Positions 14,102 through 23,207 of a stretch of DNA of 39,248 nucleotides are shown here, in pieces. How positions within the stretch are numbered: the first letter of the stretch is position 1; each line of letters opens with the position of its first letter. Below the pieces are notes generated by a model. It made no database searches. It was not told where the DNA came from and saw only the letters and a list, made by a program, of their open reading frames with translations. The position numbers and the translations under genes are program-made. Source of the DNA: a virus; IMG/VR virus record IMGVR_UViG_3300033141_005605, positions 1 to 39,248 of that record. One strand, written 5' to 3'.

Positions 14102-17100
14102 CTATGCTGCCGCCCGTCCGGCGGCGCCCCAAGTTTTCGTCAACGTGCGCAGCGCGGCGACGCGCTCGGCCGTCGGTTTGTCCCGCAGGATGTCTCGCAA
14201 CAGGGCGCGGGCACGCACGAGCGTCATACCGGCGTCCCGCAACTTGCGAGCCGCTGCGACGTTCCCTTCGGCGGCCCGTTGAACGGTGCGCCGTTCGTCC
14301 GTTTTGCCCCGCGTTTTCTTTTCGCGCCGGAACGGTGCGGCGACGATTTCGGTCGTGTTCAGAACCGCCAACGCAGGCAGACCGAGCAACCCGCCCAGGC
14401 CCCGCGTCAGGTTGGCGGCCGCCCGCATGACGGCTTTGCCGCGCTTCGGTCCGTCGAAGATGGCTTGTCGCAGGTCCACCAGGGCCTTGCCGGTGTTCTC
14501 CAGCGTCGTGACGGCGATGTTCCCGCGCAGTCCGGCCTCATACGAGGACCGCGCCCGCAGGAGATGGACGAGTTCGCCGCCGAAATAGATGTTGCCAGCG
14601 ACGTTCTCCACGTAATCCAAGCCCACGGCGCCCGCGCTCTTGGGCGGTTTGCCGCGCAAGGCCCGCGCACCGACGCCGATGAGGGTGTAGATGGCCGAGA
14701 GGAACGCCAGAACCGATAGCGACCACAAGAACGGCCTGTAATCGCCGGTACGCACGGCGGCGGCGTGCGACCGCAACACCATGTTCAGATACTGGATTCG
14801 CTGGGACATGAACCGCGTAAAAACGCTCCAAAGGGCGCTGGTGCGCGACAGGCGGCCCATACCCGTGTCGTGTGCCGGCGAGTTCGGCGGTTGAGTCCGG
14901 TTCGTGTGTCGGCTCGTCGCGTCCGCCGCGCGGTTCAGGATAGCGTCGCCGTTCTCCAGCCGCCGGACCGTATCGAGCAACTTTCCTTTCGGGGCGCGAA
15001 TCCCAGCGGCCTTCAACTGGTCCTCGATGTGGGCGGCGTAAATGGCCGTAATGGCGCGACTGTCCGCCCAACGCATCCCCTCCATGCCCTTGGCGCTCAA
15101 GCGCATCAGACGCCGCCACATCTTCCGGCGACCGAACGTGTGCGTCGGAACGTAGCCAGGCGAGACGATGGACAAGGCGCTGCGATATTTCCAGCGATAG
15201 GCGAACTCCGCCGCCCGATTCATGAGGTCATCGCGCAGCGCCTTGAACTCCCCGCCCAGCCAGGCGTGGTACATGCCCGAAAGCAACCGGCCGATGCCAA
15301 GCGGTTTCGTATCGGCCGCGGGCGCAAGCGCCGAAGGTACTTGCATGATAATCGGCTTGGCGCGCCCCGTTAGGGCGGCACGGACGGCGTTGCGGAGCAA
15401 CTTGGCGGTGAGTTCGTCCGGTTCGGCCGCCGGTTGCATCGTCCGCGTCGCCATGATGTGCCGAAGATGGTCGAAAAAGATACGCGCCGTGGGTTTGCCG
15501 AGCGTCGCGTCGATGTGGCCCGCAACGGTCAAACCTTCGACGTTCGTTCCGAGCAGTTTCCAGGCGTCGTAAACGACCGGAGCGTAAGCCACGTAGGCGG
15601 CGTCGCCGTAGGTTTCCTCGAAATATTGTTCCAGCGGGTCGCAGATGATGATGGACGCCCGCGAACCGGTACGACGCTTGTATCGGCCCGCTTCGCCGAT
15701 GATGGGCAACGCATCAGGGCTGGACAGGTCGGGGGGTTCCTGCTGCTTTTCGAGCGAGACGTTTCGTTTGCGTCCCCAACGATCTTCGACGCGCTCCAGG
15801 TACGTTCCGTCGAGGCGCTTGTGCGTCTCGCTGATGGGGTCGAAGTAATCGTCATTGTTCTTGAAGTCTTTCAGCACCAGTCCGAAGTCGATGGCGACCG
15901 CTTCGTGTTCGGCCATGTAAGCCCGAAACGCGTCGATGTCGGCCATGACGGGGCGGAACTTCGGGCCTTCGCGGGCTTTTTTCCAGACGAATCCGGCCCA
16001 TTTTTCGGCGACCATCTCGGCTTCGGTGTCAGGGTCGGAAAGGTTCAGCCAAAGACCGAGCCACGCGCCGCGGGTAGCGGTTTTCTTGCCGAGCGTCGGA
16101 AACGTGAGGGTTAAGGGTTCGTTCCACCACTGGTAAAACTCTTCACTGTCGATACTGCCGCCTGGACACTTTTCCGCGGCTTTCGCCACGTTATCTTCGG
16201 CGGCGACGACCATCTCGGCATATCGCCGGTGGGCGGAATCCACCTGGTCGATGAAATAATACGCCGCGACGGAATCTTCGCCGCCCATGTAGCGTTCGGC
16301 GAGCGTATTCGTCTTGACGACGGTGCTTCGGCCCAGACGACGCAAGGCGCTCAGTTCCCTCGTCCGCGCCTGATGCTCTTCGGGCGTGACGGGGCTGGAA
16401 GCGTGCATTTCCGTCAACAGGGCCTTGGCTGCCACGAGGCGATTCGTGTGACGTTGACTCGCCACCAGGGCCTGTTCGGATTTCTGGCGAAAGACGGCTT
16501 CGTCCGCGCGGTCGGCCAGGTCGTCCAGGGCGTCGAGGTCCATCGCGAGCAACGGCCGCTTCTTCGTGCCGATGAGTTTCAGAAGTTCGTCCGCTTCGGC
16601 CCGCACGTCCGGTTCCATTTCGAGCCGATGTTTCTTGAGCCATTTTCGGGCCTTCTGCAACCGCTTGATGGGCTTGTCCTTCAGGAACCGGACGAGATAC
16701 TTGTCGGCCTGTTCCATCGCCTTCAGATACGCGCCGGGCGTTTCGGGCCACCGGCCGCTAAAGACCTTGCCACGCAACGGCATAGGCAACTTCTTGATGA
16801 CGGCCTTGAACGCCTTGAGCGTTTCGGCGTGTTCGGCTTGCCTGGCGCGAAGGGCCTTGAGTCTGGCCAGGGCGCGCCGGGCCTCACGGCGAGCGACCTT
16901 GAGTTCGGCCTTGGTCACCTTGACCGGTCGCTTCTTTTCCGGCGCAGGCTGGGCGGCGGGCGGCGCTTCGGGCGGTTTCTTGGGCGGTTGTTCGCCGCCC
17001 AACGCCCGCTTCATTTCCAGCATATCCTTGGCGGCCCGACGGTCGGCCTCGGTCGCGGCAATCGCCGAAGGTTTGGCTTCTTCGACGGGTTTCGGGGCCG

Positions 17101-19924
17101 GTTGGGGAGTCGGTTCCGGCGCCTTGGCGGCGGCGGGCTGAAGCAGTTTCCGCAACCGTCGAGCCGTTCGGATTCGGACCTTGCGTTTCGTGCGCAGATT
17201 CGTCGCGTCCCATCCGCCACGAGGATTCTCGCGGTCGATGCGAACGGGGGTGGTTTTGCCGCTGACCTTGACGGCATAGACGTCGCCCACCTGGACGGTT
17301 TTCTTGGTGATTTTGGCGGGTTTCTCGACGGCCTTCGGTTTCTCAACGACCGCCGCAGGCTTTTCGACAACCACTTCGGGCTTCTCGGCAACCGATTTAG
17401 ATTTCTCGGTAGTCGCAGCAGTTTTGGCTGTAGTAAGACATGCGCTCAAATCCAAGCGATTCAACCGCCGTCCCAAGTAGAGCGGTTGTTCAGGATCATA
17501 AGCACGATGGTCAATCCACCATGATGCCCTAGTCTTTGACGCCAATGCCGCTTCAATCTGGGCAGCCATCTCATCACATTTGGCCATTGCTTCCGCGTAT
17601 CGCGGATGGTCGGGATGAATGCCCTTGCTCCGCATGGACGCCTTGAGGGCATCCGGCAACCACGCCTTGGTATTAGCGATAATATTGCGAGCCCAAGCGA
17701 TTTGTTTATCGCTGCCGGTCAGAGGAATATCCTCTAGTTTCTGTGCCGGCGGGGCGGAAGGTTCGGGCGCGGGCGCGGCCAGTTCGGGTTCCGCCGGAGG
17801 GGGTTCCGCCGCCGTTTCGGCAACGGCGCCGCCTGCTTGTTCGGCGGGGGCGGGCGACGGTTCCACCCCTGAAGGGGCCGCTTTGGGCGCGCCTTTCCCA
17901 ACCCCCGCCGAACGTTCAAGATACGCTTTGGCCCAAGCAAGACCTTTGCGCGCATAAGGCTCGACAACAGCCGGTGGAACCGATTTACCTGCTTTTACCG
18001 CCTCGCGAACAGCCGCCTTGTGTTCTTTCTCGAGGAACTTCTCATATTCGAATTGGGTCAGACCACCCCTTTTCCTCACTATCTTATCTGGCGAAAATCT
18101 TTTGTGCGTCATCCGTTCCGCAACGTAATCTTCTTGCGACATCTGCCATGTCTGCGGAACCTCACCCGTACCCTGTCGCCACCGGAAAAACGCTTCATTG
18201 AGTTGCTCTTGCGTTTTGTAGGTAGCGCCTTTGAGCCGTTTACCTCGTGACTTGCCCTTGCGGTAAACTCCTTCCGCCTCCCTCTCGGCGCGCTTCATGG
18301 CTTGCTCGCGGTTGATGCCGAAAGATTTGAGGTCGATACGGACACGTTCGCCGGGTTTGAAGTCCCCGGGGTTTAGCCCGAACATCTCGGGGCGAATCGT
18401 CCATTTCAAACCATCGTGGAACACAAACTCGCCATCGGCGTTCACGGTAAAGGTCGGGTCAACAGCAAACTCGGGCGCAGCATCGACCATCTTACGCACA
18501 AAGGAAATGATTTTTCTAGATACCCCCTTCTCGTGGATTTTCGCAGTCACACCCTCCTTGGTCACTACGTGGTCGGGTTTTTGTTTGGCCCGCTCTCGCA
18601 GTTCGTCGATGATGGCAAGGTTGGCGGCCTTCTTGGAAATGGCAGATGCCAGAGTTTCCGCCGCCTCACGCGAGACGCCGACCGCCAGCGCCGCCTGCAA
18701 TACGTCGCCGCCGTGTTCGCCGAGAGCCGTGTAAATCTTGTTGACTATCGCCCGCGTCAGTCCAGGAATGGGCTTGGCGGCCCGCTGCAACATCGCCTTG
18801 GTCAGTTTGCCGGACGGTACGGGTAAACCGCTGAAGAGCCGCGAACCGACCAACTCGCGGTAAATGTCCGTAGGAATGCCGCCCTCACGTTTCAGGCGAC
18901 GGGCAAACTCGGCTAACGTTTCGCCTGGACGCTGACCTTCAAATCGCGGCCTTGCGCCCGAAGGCGGCGGCGGCAACGTCATGGCCGTAGTCGGTTTCTT
19001 CAGGAGCCGCGACAACGGAACGCGCGCGAGGTCCATCCCCGCCGAGAGCAAACCGCCCGCAGCGGCGGACGCCAGGCCCGCCGCGGCAATCTCGCGGGGC
19101 GTGCTTTCCGGTCGGGCGGCCGTTTCAAGCGCACCGGCCGTGCCGAGCGTGGCGGCGTAGGGAATGGCCCGACGCCCCGCCCCGCGCAACGCCGTCCGCG
19201 CCGCCGCACCCAGAGGAAGCCCGCGAAGCGTCGTCAGCGGCGGCGGCGGCGGCGCACCGATGGCGCGGCCCATCGGACCCGTCACGGCCGAAAGCGCCTT
19301 GCCGGTACCGTAAAGTTCGCCCGCCGTCTCGGACCACCACGCAGGATCGCGCAGCGCCGCGATTCCACGTTCACCGAGAGTCGGTACGCCCATCCGCTGA
19401 AGCATCCCTCGTCGCGTCACGGCGGAAACGTCGCGGAACCGTCCAGCCGCTTCGCTTCCAGGCAACCCCGTCCGCGCATAGGTTCCGATAGCCGCTCGCG
19501 GAACCGCCTGGAACGCGCGTGAAACGCCGCCCAGCCCCGCCGCGATGGTTCTGGCCGCGCCGCCGAGTCGGGCCGCAGGCTGGGCGCGTTCCCTTTCAAA
19601 GGCTTGAACAGCCCTGCGCGGAGCGGCCATCCGCGCGATATCTTCGCCCAGACCGCCGCTAATCACGTTGAGAAACTCGGTGCCCGCCACGGCCGGCGCG
19701 ACGGCTTTCTCGCCCCACGTCAGCCATCGCGGTTTGGGCGGCAACGGCAGTTGCCTTCCGCGCCGTTCCGCCGCTCGCACCTCTTCGGGCGTCGGTATCG
19801 CTTCCGGCGGAATCGGCGGCAAACTCGTGGCCGGTTCCGGTACGGGCAACGGCGGCGGAGGCGGCGGGCGCAACAGCGATTCCCGCGCCGTTTTCTGCCT
19901 GATTTTCGTCTGTTTCCGCGCCAT
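14102..19924 (-). CDS. giant multidomain protein, polyvalent / internal virion type (1,940 aa)
   Basis: A single uninterrupted frame from ATG at 19924. The N-terminus is basic, then Pro-rich (residues ~18-45), followed by Ala/Gly-rich helices (to ~330). Around residues 730-815 is a GSDKQIAWARNI...WWIDHR block seen in phage polyvalent proteins, flanked by Pro/Ala linkers and Lys/Val repeat linkers (VVEKPAAVVEKPKAVEKPAK). A long charged helical middle (~1,000-1,250) follows. Near residues 1,730-1,760 a hydrophobic segment (FLWSLSVLAFLSAIYTLIGVGA) suggests membrane interaction. Such proteins are usually packaged and ejected with DNA. No transglycosylase, polymerase or protease signature was recognised. 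Confidence 0.7.
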   Translation of the reverse strand: MARKQTKIRQKTARESLLRPPPPPPLPVPEPATSLPPIPPEAIPTPEEVRAAERRGRQLPLPPKPRWLTWGEKAVAPAVAGTEFLNVISGGLGEDIARMAAPRRAVQAFERERAQPAARLGGAARTIAAGLGGVSRAFQAVPRAAIGTYARTGLPGSEAAGRFRDVSAVTRRGMLQRMGVPTLGERGIAALRDPAWWSETAGELYGTGKALSAVTGPMGRAIGAPPPPPLTTLRGLPLGAAARTALRGAGRRAIPYAATLGTAGALETAARPESTPREIAAAGLASAAAGGLLSAGMDLARVPLSRLLKKPTTAMTLPPPPSGARPRFEGQRPGETLAEFARRLKREGGIPTDIYRELVGSRLFSGLPVPSGKLTKAMLQRAAKPIPGLTRAIVNKIYTALGEHGGDVLQAALAVGVSREAAETLASAISKKAANLAIIDELRERAKQKPDHVVTKEGVTAKIHEKGVSRKIISFVRKMVDAAPEFAVDPTFTVNADGEFVFHDGLKWTIRPEMFGLNPGDFKPGERVRIDLKSFGINREQAMKRAEREAEGVYRKGKSRGKRLKGATYKTQEQLNEAFFRWRQGTGEVPQTWQMSQEDYVAERMTHKRFSPDKIVRKRGGLTQFEYEKFLEKEHKAAVREAVKAGKSVPPAVVEPYARKGLAWAKAYLERSAGVGKGAPKAAPSGVEPSPAPAEQAGGAVAETAAEPPPAEPELAAPAPEPSAPPAQKLEDIPLTGSDKQIAWARNIIANTKAWLPDALKASMRSKGIHPDHPRYAEAMAKCDEMAAQIEAALASKTRASWWIDHRAYDPEQPLYLGRRLNRLDLSACLTTAKTAATTEKSKSVAEKPEVVVEKPAAVVEKPKAVEKPAKITKKTVQVGDVYAVKVSGKTTPVRIDRENPRGGWDATNLRTKRKVRIRTARRLRKLLQPAAAKAPEPTPQPAPKPVEEAKPSAIAATEADRRAAKDMLEMKRALGGEQPPKKPPEAPPAAQPAPEKKRPVKVTKAELKVARREARRALARLKALRARQAEHAETLKAFKAVIKKLPMPLRGKVFSGRWPETPGAYLKAMEQADKYLVRFLKDKPIKRLQKARKWLKKHRLEMEPDVRAEADELLKLIGTKKRPLLAMDLDALDDLADRADEAVFRQKSEQALVASQRHTNRLVAAKALLTEMHASSPVTPEEHQARTRELSALRRLGRSTVVKTNTLAERYMGGEDSVAAYYFIDQVDSAHRRYAEMVVAAEDNVAKAAEKCPGGSIDSEEFYQWWNEPLTLTFPTLGKKTATRGAWLGLWLNLSDPDTEAEMVAEKWAGFVWKKAREGPKFRPVMADIDAFRAYMAEHEAVAIDFGLVLKDFKNNDDYFDPISETHKRLDGTYLERVEDRWGRKRNVSLEKQQEPPDLSSPDALPIIGEAGRYKRRTGSRASIIICDPLEQYFEETYGDAAYVAYAPVVYDAWKLLGTNVEGLTVAGHIDATLGKPTARIFFDHLRHIMATRTMQPAAEPDELTAKLLRNAVRAALTGRAKPIIMQVPSALAPAADTKPLGIGRLLSGMYHAWLGGEFKALRDDLMNRAAEFAYRWKYRSALSIVSPGYVPTHTFGRRKMWRRLMRLSAKGMEGMRWADSRAITAIYAAHIEDQLKAAGIRAPKGKLLDTVRRLENGDAILNRAADATSRHTNRTQPPNSPAHDTGMGRLSRTSALWSVFTRFMSQRIQYLNMVLRSHAAAVRTGDYRPFLWSLSVLAFLSAIYTLIGVGARALRGKPPKSAGAVGLDYVENVAGNIYFGGELVHLLRARSSYEAGLRGNIAVTTLENTGKALVDLRQAIFDGPKRGKAVMRAAANLTRGLGGLLGLPALAVLNTTEIVAAPFRREKKTRGKTDERRTVQRAAEGNVAAARKLRDAGMTLVRARALLRDILRDKPTAERVAALRTLTKTWGAAGRAAA

Positions 19925-19951
19925 CGGCTTTATGGTCCCGAAACCAGAAAA

Positions 19952-20929
19952 CTAGTCGGCGGCGGCCGAAGCGGGCCGTTGCGCCTGCGGTTCCTCTTGC
20001 GGCCAAGGGCTGTTGGCCCAGAACCAGGTCACGAACCGGTCCCACCAGGATTTCGGCGGTCGCGGCATCCCCGGCGCTCCTATCTGGGCGGCGTATTCGC
20101 TCAACTGCGCCGCCATCTCCGGATTGATGTCCGCCATCGACGCAGCAAGGTCACCGAGAGCCAGGGCCTGTTGCACCGGCGTGGCTCCCGTCATCGCCTG
20201 GACGAATCCGGCCGGGTCGCGCTTGACCTGTTCCAGAACCAGCCCCTGCATCTCGCCCGCCTGCTGCGCCGCTTCGGCCTGCGCCCCCAGAAGGGCCGCC
20301 CGACCTTGCATTTGGGCGGTTTCGGCGGCGAGTTGGGCAGGCAACGCCGACGCCTGCGCCCCGAGCATCTGGCGCTGGAGGTCCGCCCGCATGAACTCGT
20401 CCGGCATCGGCATCTGTTCCGCAAGGGCTTGTCGGCCGAGACCCAAGGGGGCACGCGCCCGCGTCATCGCGGCTAACTGGGCATAGGACGGCCCGCCGCT
20501 TGCAGGTCTCTGGAGATTCCACGGTACAGATGACGGGGCATACGTCGGGGTGACGCCAGCCACATTGGAGCCGACGTATCGGCCACCTTCCACGCGGCCG
20601 CCTGGAGCAAGCGAACCCGCCAGAGCCTCGCGGCCGTATTGCGTGCCAGGGCTGTAAGGTTCCCGCACAAGCCCTTCCGGCGTCACCTGAACCCGCGGCG
20701 CGCCGCGTTCGACGATGCTCTGCATGAGTTCCGGCTGAAACGGCGTAGAAGGCCCCTGCGGCGATACGAGGTCGCGGCGCGCGGAATATCGCCGTCCCGC
20801 CCGCGCACCCGCGGCCGCGGGATTCCGCTCGTATTTCAAACGACCGGCTTCGGCCTGTTCCAGGGCTTGCAACCGCCTCTTTCGCTGAACTCGCAGCAAC
20901 GGGACGGTTGGATAGAGCGCTCTTGCCAT
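19952..20929 (-). CDS. Ala/Gln-rich virion protein, possible ejection protein (325 aa)
   Basis: ATG at 20929 is preferred (TAGGAG seven bases upstream); a TTG at 20935 is too close to the ribosome site. The first half is basic and disordered (Arg, Pro, Gly). The middle is a long helix rich in Ala, Gln and Met (LQRQMLGAQASALPAQLAAE...AQMQGRAALLGAQAEAAQQAGEMQ). The end has an aromatic patch (SWWDRFVTWFWANSPW). It lies immediately upstream of the giant gene, as small internal core proteins do in podoviruses. Confidence 0.6.
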   Translation of the reverse strand: MARALYPTVPLLRVQRKRRLQALEQAEAGRLKYERNPAAAGARAGRRYSARRDLVSPQGPSTPFQPELMQSIVERGAPRVQVTPEGLVREPYSPGTQYGREALAGSLAPGGRVEGGRYVGSNVAGVTPTYAPSSVPWNLQRPASGGPSYAQLAAMTRARAPLGLGRQALAEQMPMPDEFMRADLQRQMLGAQASALPAQLAAETAQMQGRAALLGAQAEAAQQAGEMQGLVLEQVKRDPAGFVQAMTGATPVQQALALGDLAASMADINPEMAAQLSEYAAQIGAPGMPRPPKSWWDRFVTWFWANSPWPQEEPQAQRPASAAAD

Positions 20930-20939
20930 GATCAAACTC

Positions 20940-21749
20940 CTACGTAAACGAAATCGTCTGTTGCGGGTTCCAGGTCACGTTCGCGGTGTTGCCGTAAACG
21001 TTGATGGCGTTCGTGATAGTCAAATCCGCCCCGCCGGTTTCCAGTTTGAGCGTTCCGCCGTAAAACGTGGCGTCGGTCAAGGTCGGTCCGGCTGGAGCGC
21101 GTTCGGCCGTGAAGGTTCCGTCGTACTGCGTCAAGGCCGTCACGGTGCCGCCAAGCCAGTAAACTACGCCAGCGTGCAGAATGAGGTTCGTCCCGATAGG
21201 CGCATCGAGAATGACGGTGGCTTCGGTACTCGTGCCCTGTTCGGCAACGATGAGCGTCGCGACGCCGCTGGACGATTGCCCGCCAAGCAAAGCGTCGAAA
21301 TGCACCGTTCCGTTGGAAACGCGAACCGCCGTGGCGGCCGAATCCGCGAATACCAGGTGCAGCGCGTCGTCGCTTTCGGCCGTCTTGATGACGTGACACG
21401 ACGCCACGGCCGTCGTGGTCCCGACAAGATACAGGTCGCCGTGGTCCTCGCCATTGAAGAGCCACGCGGGCGACCCAGCCAACTTGAGAATCAGCGGTTC
21501 GCTCGCCGCCCCGATAGCGTAAGAGAACCCGTCCTTGACGGTGATGTTGGCGATGCCGTTCGGATTGGCCGACTGGTCCGTATTCGTATCGAGGTCGTTG
21601 GCGGCCCTATCGTCGAAAACGATGTGGTCGGTCTGATTCTCGCCCGGGTATTCCGTGGCGACGGTCCCCGACGGCGTGTACCAGTTGGCCGCCACCTCGA
21701 AATCGCCCTCGTTCCCGCTATCGGCCCCGTACCAATGATAGGTAGCCAT
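20940..21749 (-). CDS. beta-solenoid virion appendage protein (269 aa)
   Basis: ATG at 21749 (MATYHWYGADSGNEGDFEVAANWYTPSG) behind AGGAGATAACG; the longer frame upstream lacks a ribosome site. The opening resembles that of the 556-residue protein downstream (a Trp-rich start with ...AANW), then repeated short strands rich in Thr/Gly/Asp. This looks like a second, smaller parallel beta-helix surface protein. No catalytic residues are recognised. Confidence 0.65.
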   Translation of the reverse strand: MATYHWYGADSGNEGDFEVAANWYTPSGTVATEYPGENQTDHIVFDDRAANDLDTNTDQSANPNGIANITVKDGFSYAIGAASEPLILKLAGSPAWLFNGEDHGDLYLVGTTTAVASCHVIKTAESDDALHLVFADSAATAVRVSNGTVHFDALLGGQSSSGVATLIVAEQGTSTEATVILDAPIGTNLILHAGVVYWLGGTVTALTQYDGTFTAERAPAGPTLTDATFYGGTLKLETGGADLTITNAINVYGNTANVTWNPQQTISFT

Positions 21750-21751
21750 CG

Positions 21752-22066
21752 TTATCTCCTGTACGGAAAGAGCCGGTTCAGCGCCGCTTGCCGCTTGGCA
21801 CACCCGCACGGTCGCCCGAAATGCCGCCGGTGCCAGCGTTTATACGCCGGACCGATACCCGTCCGGTTGAGAATGCGTTCAATCGTATCTCCCAGTCCGC
21901 GCGGCGGCGGCGTCCAGTCCCATCGTTTTCCGTGCGGACACGGCCAATCGACCGGCAACCCCGCCCGCTCGGCGAACGCGGCCCGCCATCTCCGGCCCCG
22001 CTCGGACGTGTCGCGACAGGTCCGACAATGCGCCCCAGCGCGACAAAGCCGTTCAAGCGGCGTCAC
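21752..22066 (-). CDS. Cys-containing phage protein with C-terminal GCxxRxxxLNxLFPY motif
   Basis: 104 residues from GTG at 22066, which overlaps the upstream stop (GTGA); ATG starts further upstream lie inside that gene. Two cysteine clusters are present: CRAGAHCRTCRD at the N-terminus and PCPHGKRWDW in the middle. The C-terminus LGDTIERILNRTGIGPAYKRW...PCGCAKRQAALNRLFPYRR matches a motif I have met in many phage proteins of unknown function. Metal binding is plausible. It is coupled to the Cys-rich gene before it. Confidence 0.7.
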   Translation of the reverse strand: MTPLERLCRAGAHCRTCRDTSERGRRWRAAFAERAGLPVDWPCPHGKRWDWTPPPRGLGDTIERILNRTGIGPAYKRWHRRHFGRPCGCAKRQAALNRLFPYRR

Positions 22067-22716
22067 CACGATACCACCGTCACCGTAGCCGTGCATCCGC
22101 TGCAATCGCAGCCCGTCCCAAACGTCCCGCAATCGTTGCATGGGTCGGCCCGCCCCGTCAGTTCAAACGTGTCGCCCTGACGGAATGACCGATACGCGGG
22201 CGATGTCCTGACAGCACAACAGACATCGACTTCTTCCACGCCCTCGTAATAGGCGCAGGCATACGGCGGCGACCCCACGCACTCGTAATCTTCGACCGCT
22301 CCACCGAAATAGGCCCGACAGTCATTGTTGTCCTCGATGGACAAGCGGGCATAGTAAAGACCCGACGATTTCTGGTAGTACAGGCGGAGCCAGTAGTAGT
22401 AGCCGTCGCTGCCGTATCGTTCCCATACCCACCGGCACCAGTCCGTATCCGTGTCGCCGCGGTAGTCTATGTTGTTCGTGAAGGTGGCGAAATCGTAGGT
22501 GCCCTCGAAGTTCTCGCAATAGGCGTCGCACGACCCGCTCACCGTCACCGTCATCGACACGTGCGAGTACGATTCCTCGTTGTGCCCGCACTGGTCACTG
22601 TCGCAAGGCGAATCCGAACAGCAACAGCACTCGTAAGCGAGTTTTCCGGCATCCGGACCGCTCTCTACGTACAAGAGTGCCCCGTCGGTGCTCCTGTATT
22701 GCAGTTCGCCAGCCAA
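22063..22716 (-). CDS. cysteine-rich protein (217 aa, 19 Cys)
   Basis: TTG at 22716 is the only start available after the upstream stop, with AGGAA ten bases before it. After a beta-like opening (LQYRSTDGALLYVESGPDAGKL) comes YECCCCSDSPC; cysteines then recur to the end (NDCGTFGTGCDCSGC), 19 in 217 residues. It is also rich in Tyr and Trp (YYYWLRLYYQ). It lies in the virion gene block. A disulfide-stabilised surface protein or metal binder is possible; no family is recognised with confidence. Confidence 0.7.
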   Translation of the reverse strand: MAGELQYRSTDGALLYVESGPDAGKLAYECCCCSDSPCDSDQCGHNEESYSHVSMTVTVSGSCDAYCENFEGTYDFATFTNNIDYRGDTDTDWCRWVWERYGSDGYYYWLRLYYQKSSGLYYARLSIEDNNDCRAYFGGAVEDYECVGSPPYACAYYEGVEEVDVCCAVRTSPAYRSFRQGDTFELTGRADPCNDCGTFGTGCDCSGCTATVTVVSW

Positions 22717-22729
22717 TGTTTCACCGTTC

Positions 22730-23203
22730 CTACGGACACCCTGCCGCGGTCGTCACGGTCACCGGCGCGCTTTCCGCGTCCACCGCCACCAAAAACCCCT
22801 GCGGGTCGAAGTGCAGCGTCCGCGTCCGAAACGTGAGCGTGTGAGCGGTCGTGTCGTACTTGACATCGGTCACGACGGCCACGTCCACGCCGTTCTCGCT
22901 CGTTCCGTGCTCCCAGGTATCCGTATCCTGCGTGCCTTGCGTGCTGTCGAGCGTCGTCCGCGTGGCGTCTGAATCCGGCGAGACGGCGACCACGTGCGTC
23001 CTGGGCGTCTCTTCCGGCATCACCGGCCGACGCGCCGGGGTTTCTCGCGGTTCCGGCAACGCCCGCAACCCCGCCATCCAGCCTTCCAGTACGCGGTGCC
23101 AGTCCGACAGCGGCCGGAAAATCTCTCGCCATTTCTCCGGAATGCCGGTCAGGTCCGGCGGCGGCGGCATCCGTTTCAGATGGTCCAAAATCTCATCGGT
23201 CAC
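22730..23203 (-). CDS. unknown protein in structural operon (157 aa)
   Basis: GTG at 23203 with GAGGCG directly upstream. The N-terminal third is helical (ILDHLKRMPPPPDLTGIPEKWREIFRPLSDWHRVLEGWMAGLRAL), the middle is a Pro/Thr-rich linker, and the C-terminal half is beta (DVKYDTTAHTLTFRTRTLHFDPQGFLVAVDAESAPVTVTTAAG). The C-terminal style is frequent in phage virion proteins. Function unknown. Confidence 0.6.
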   Translation of the reverse strand: MTDEILDHLKRMPPPPDLTGIPEKWREIFRPLSDWHRVLEGWMAGLRALPEPRETPARRPVMPEETPRTHVVAVSPDSDATRTTLDSTQGTQDTDTWEHGTSENGVDVAVVTDVKYDTTAHTLTFRTRTLHFDPQGFLVAVDAESAPVTVTTAAGCP

Positions 23204-23207
23204 CGCC

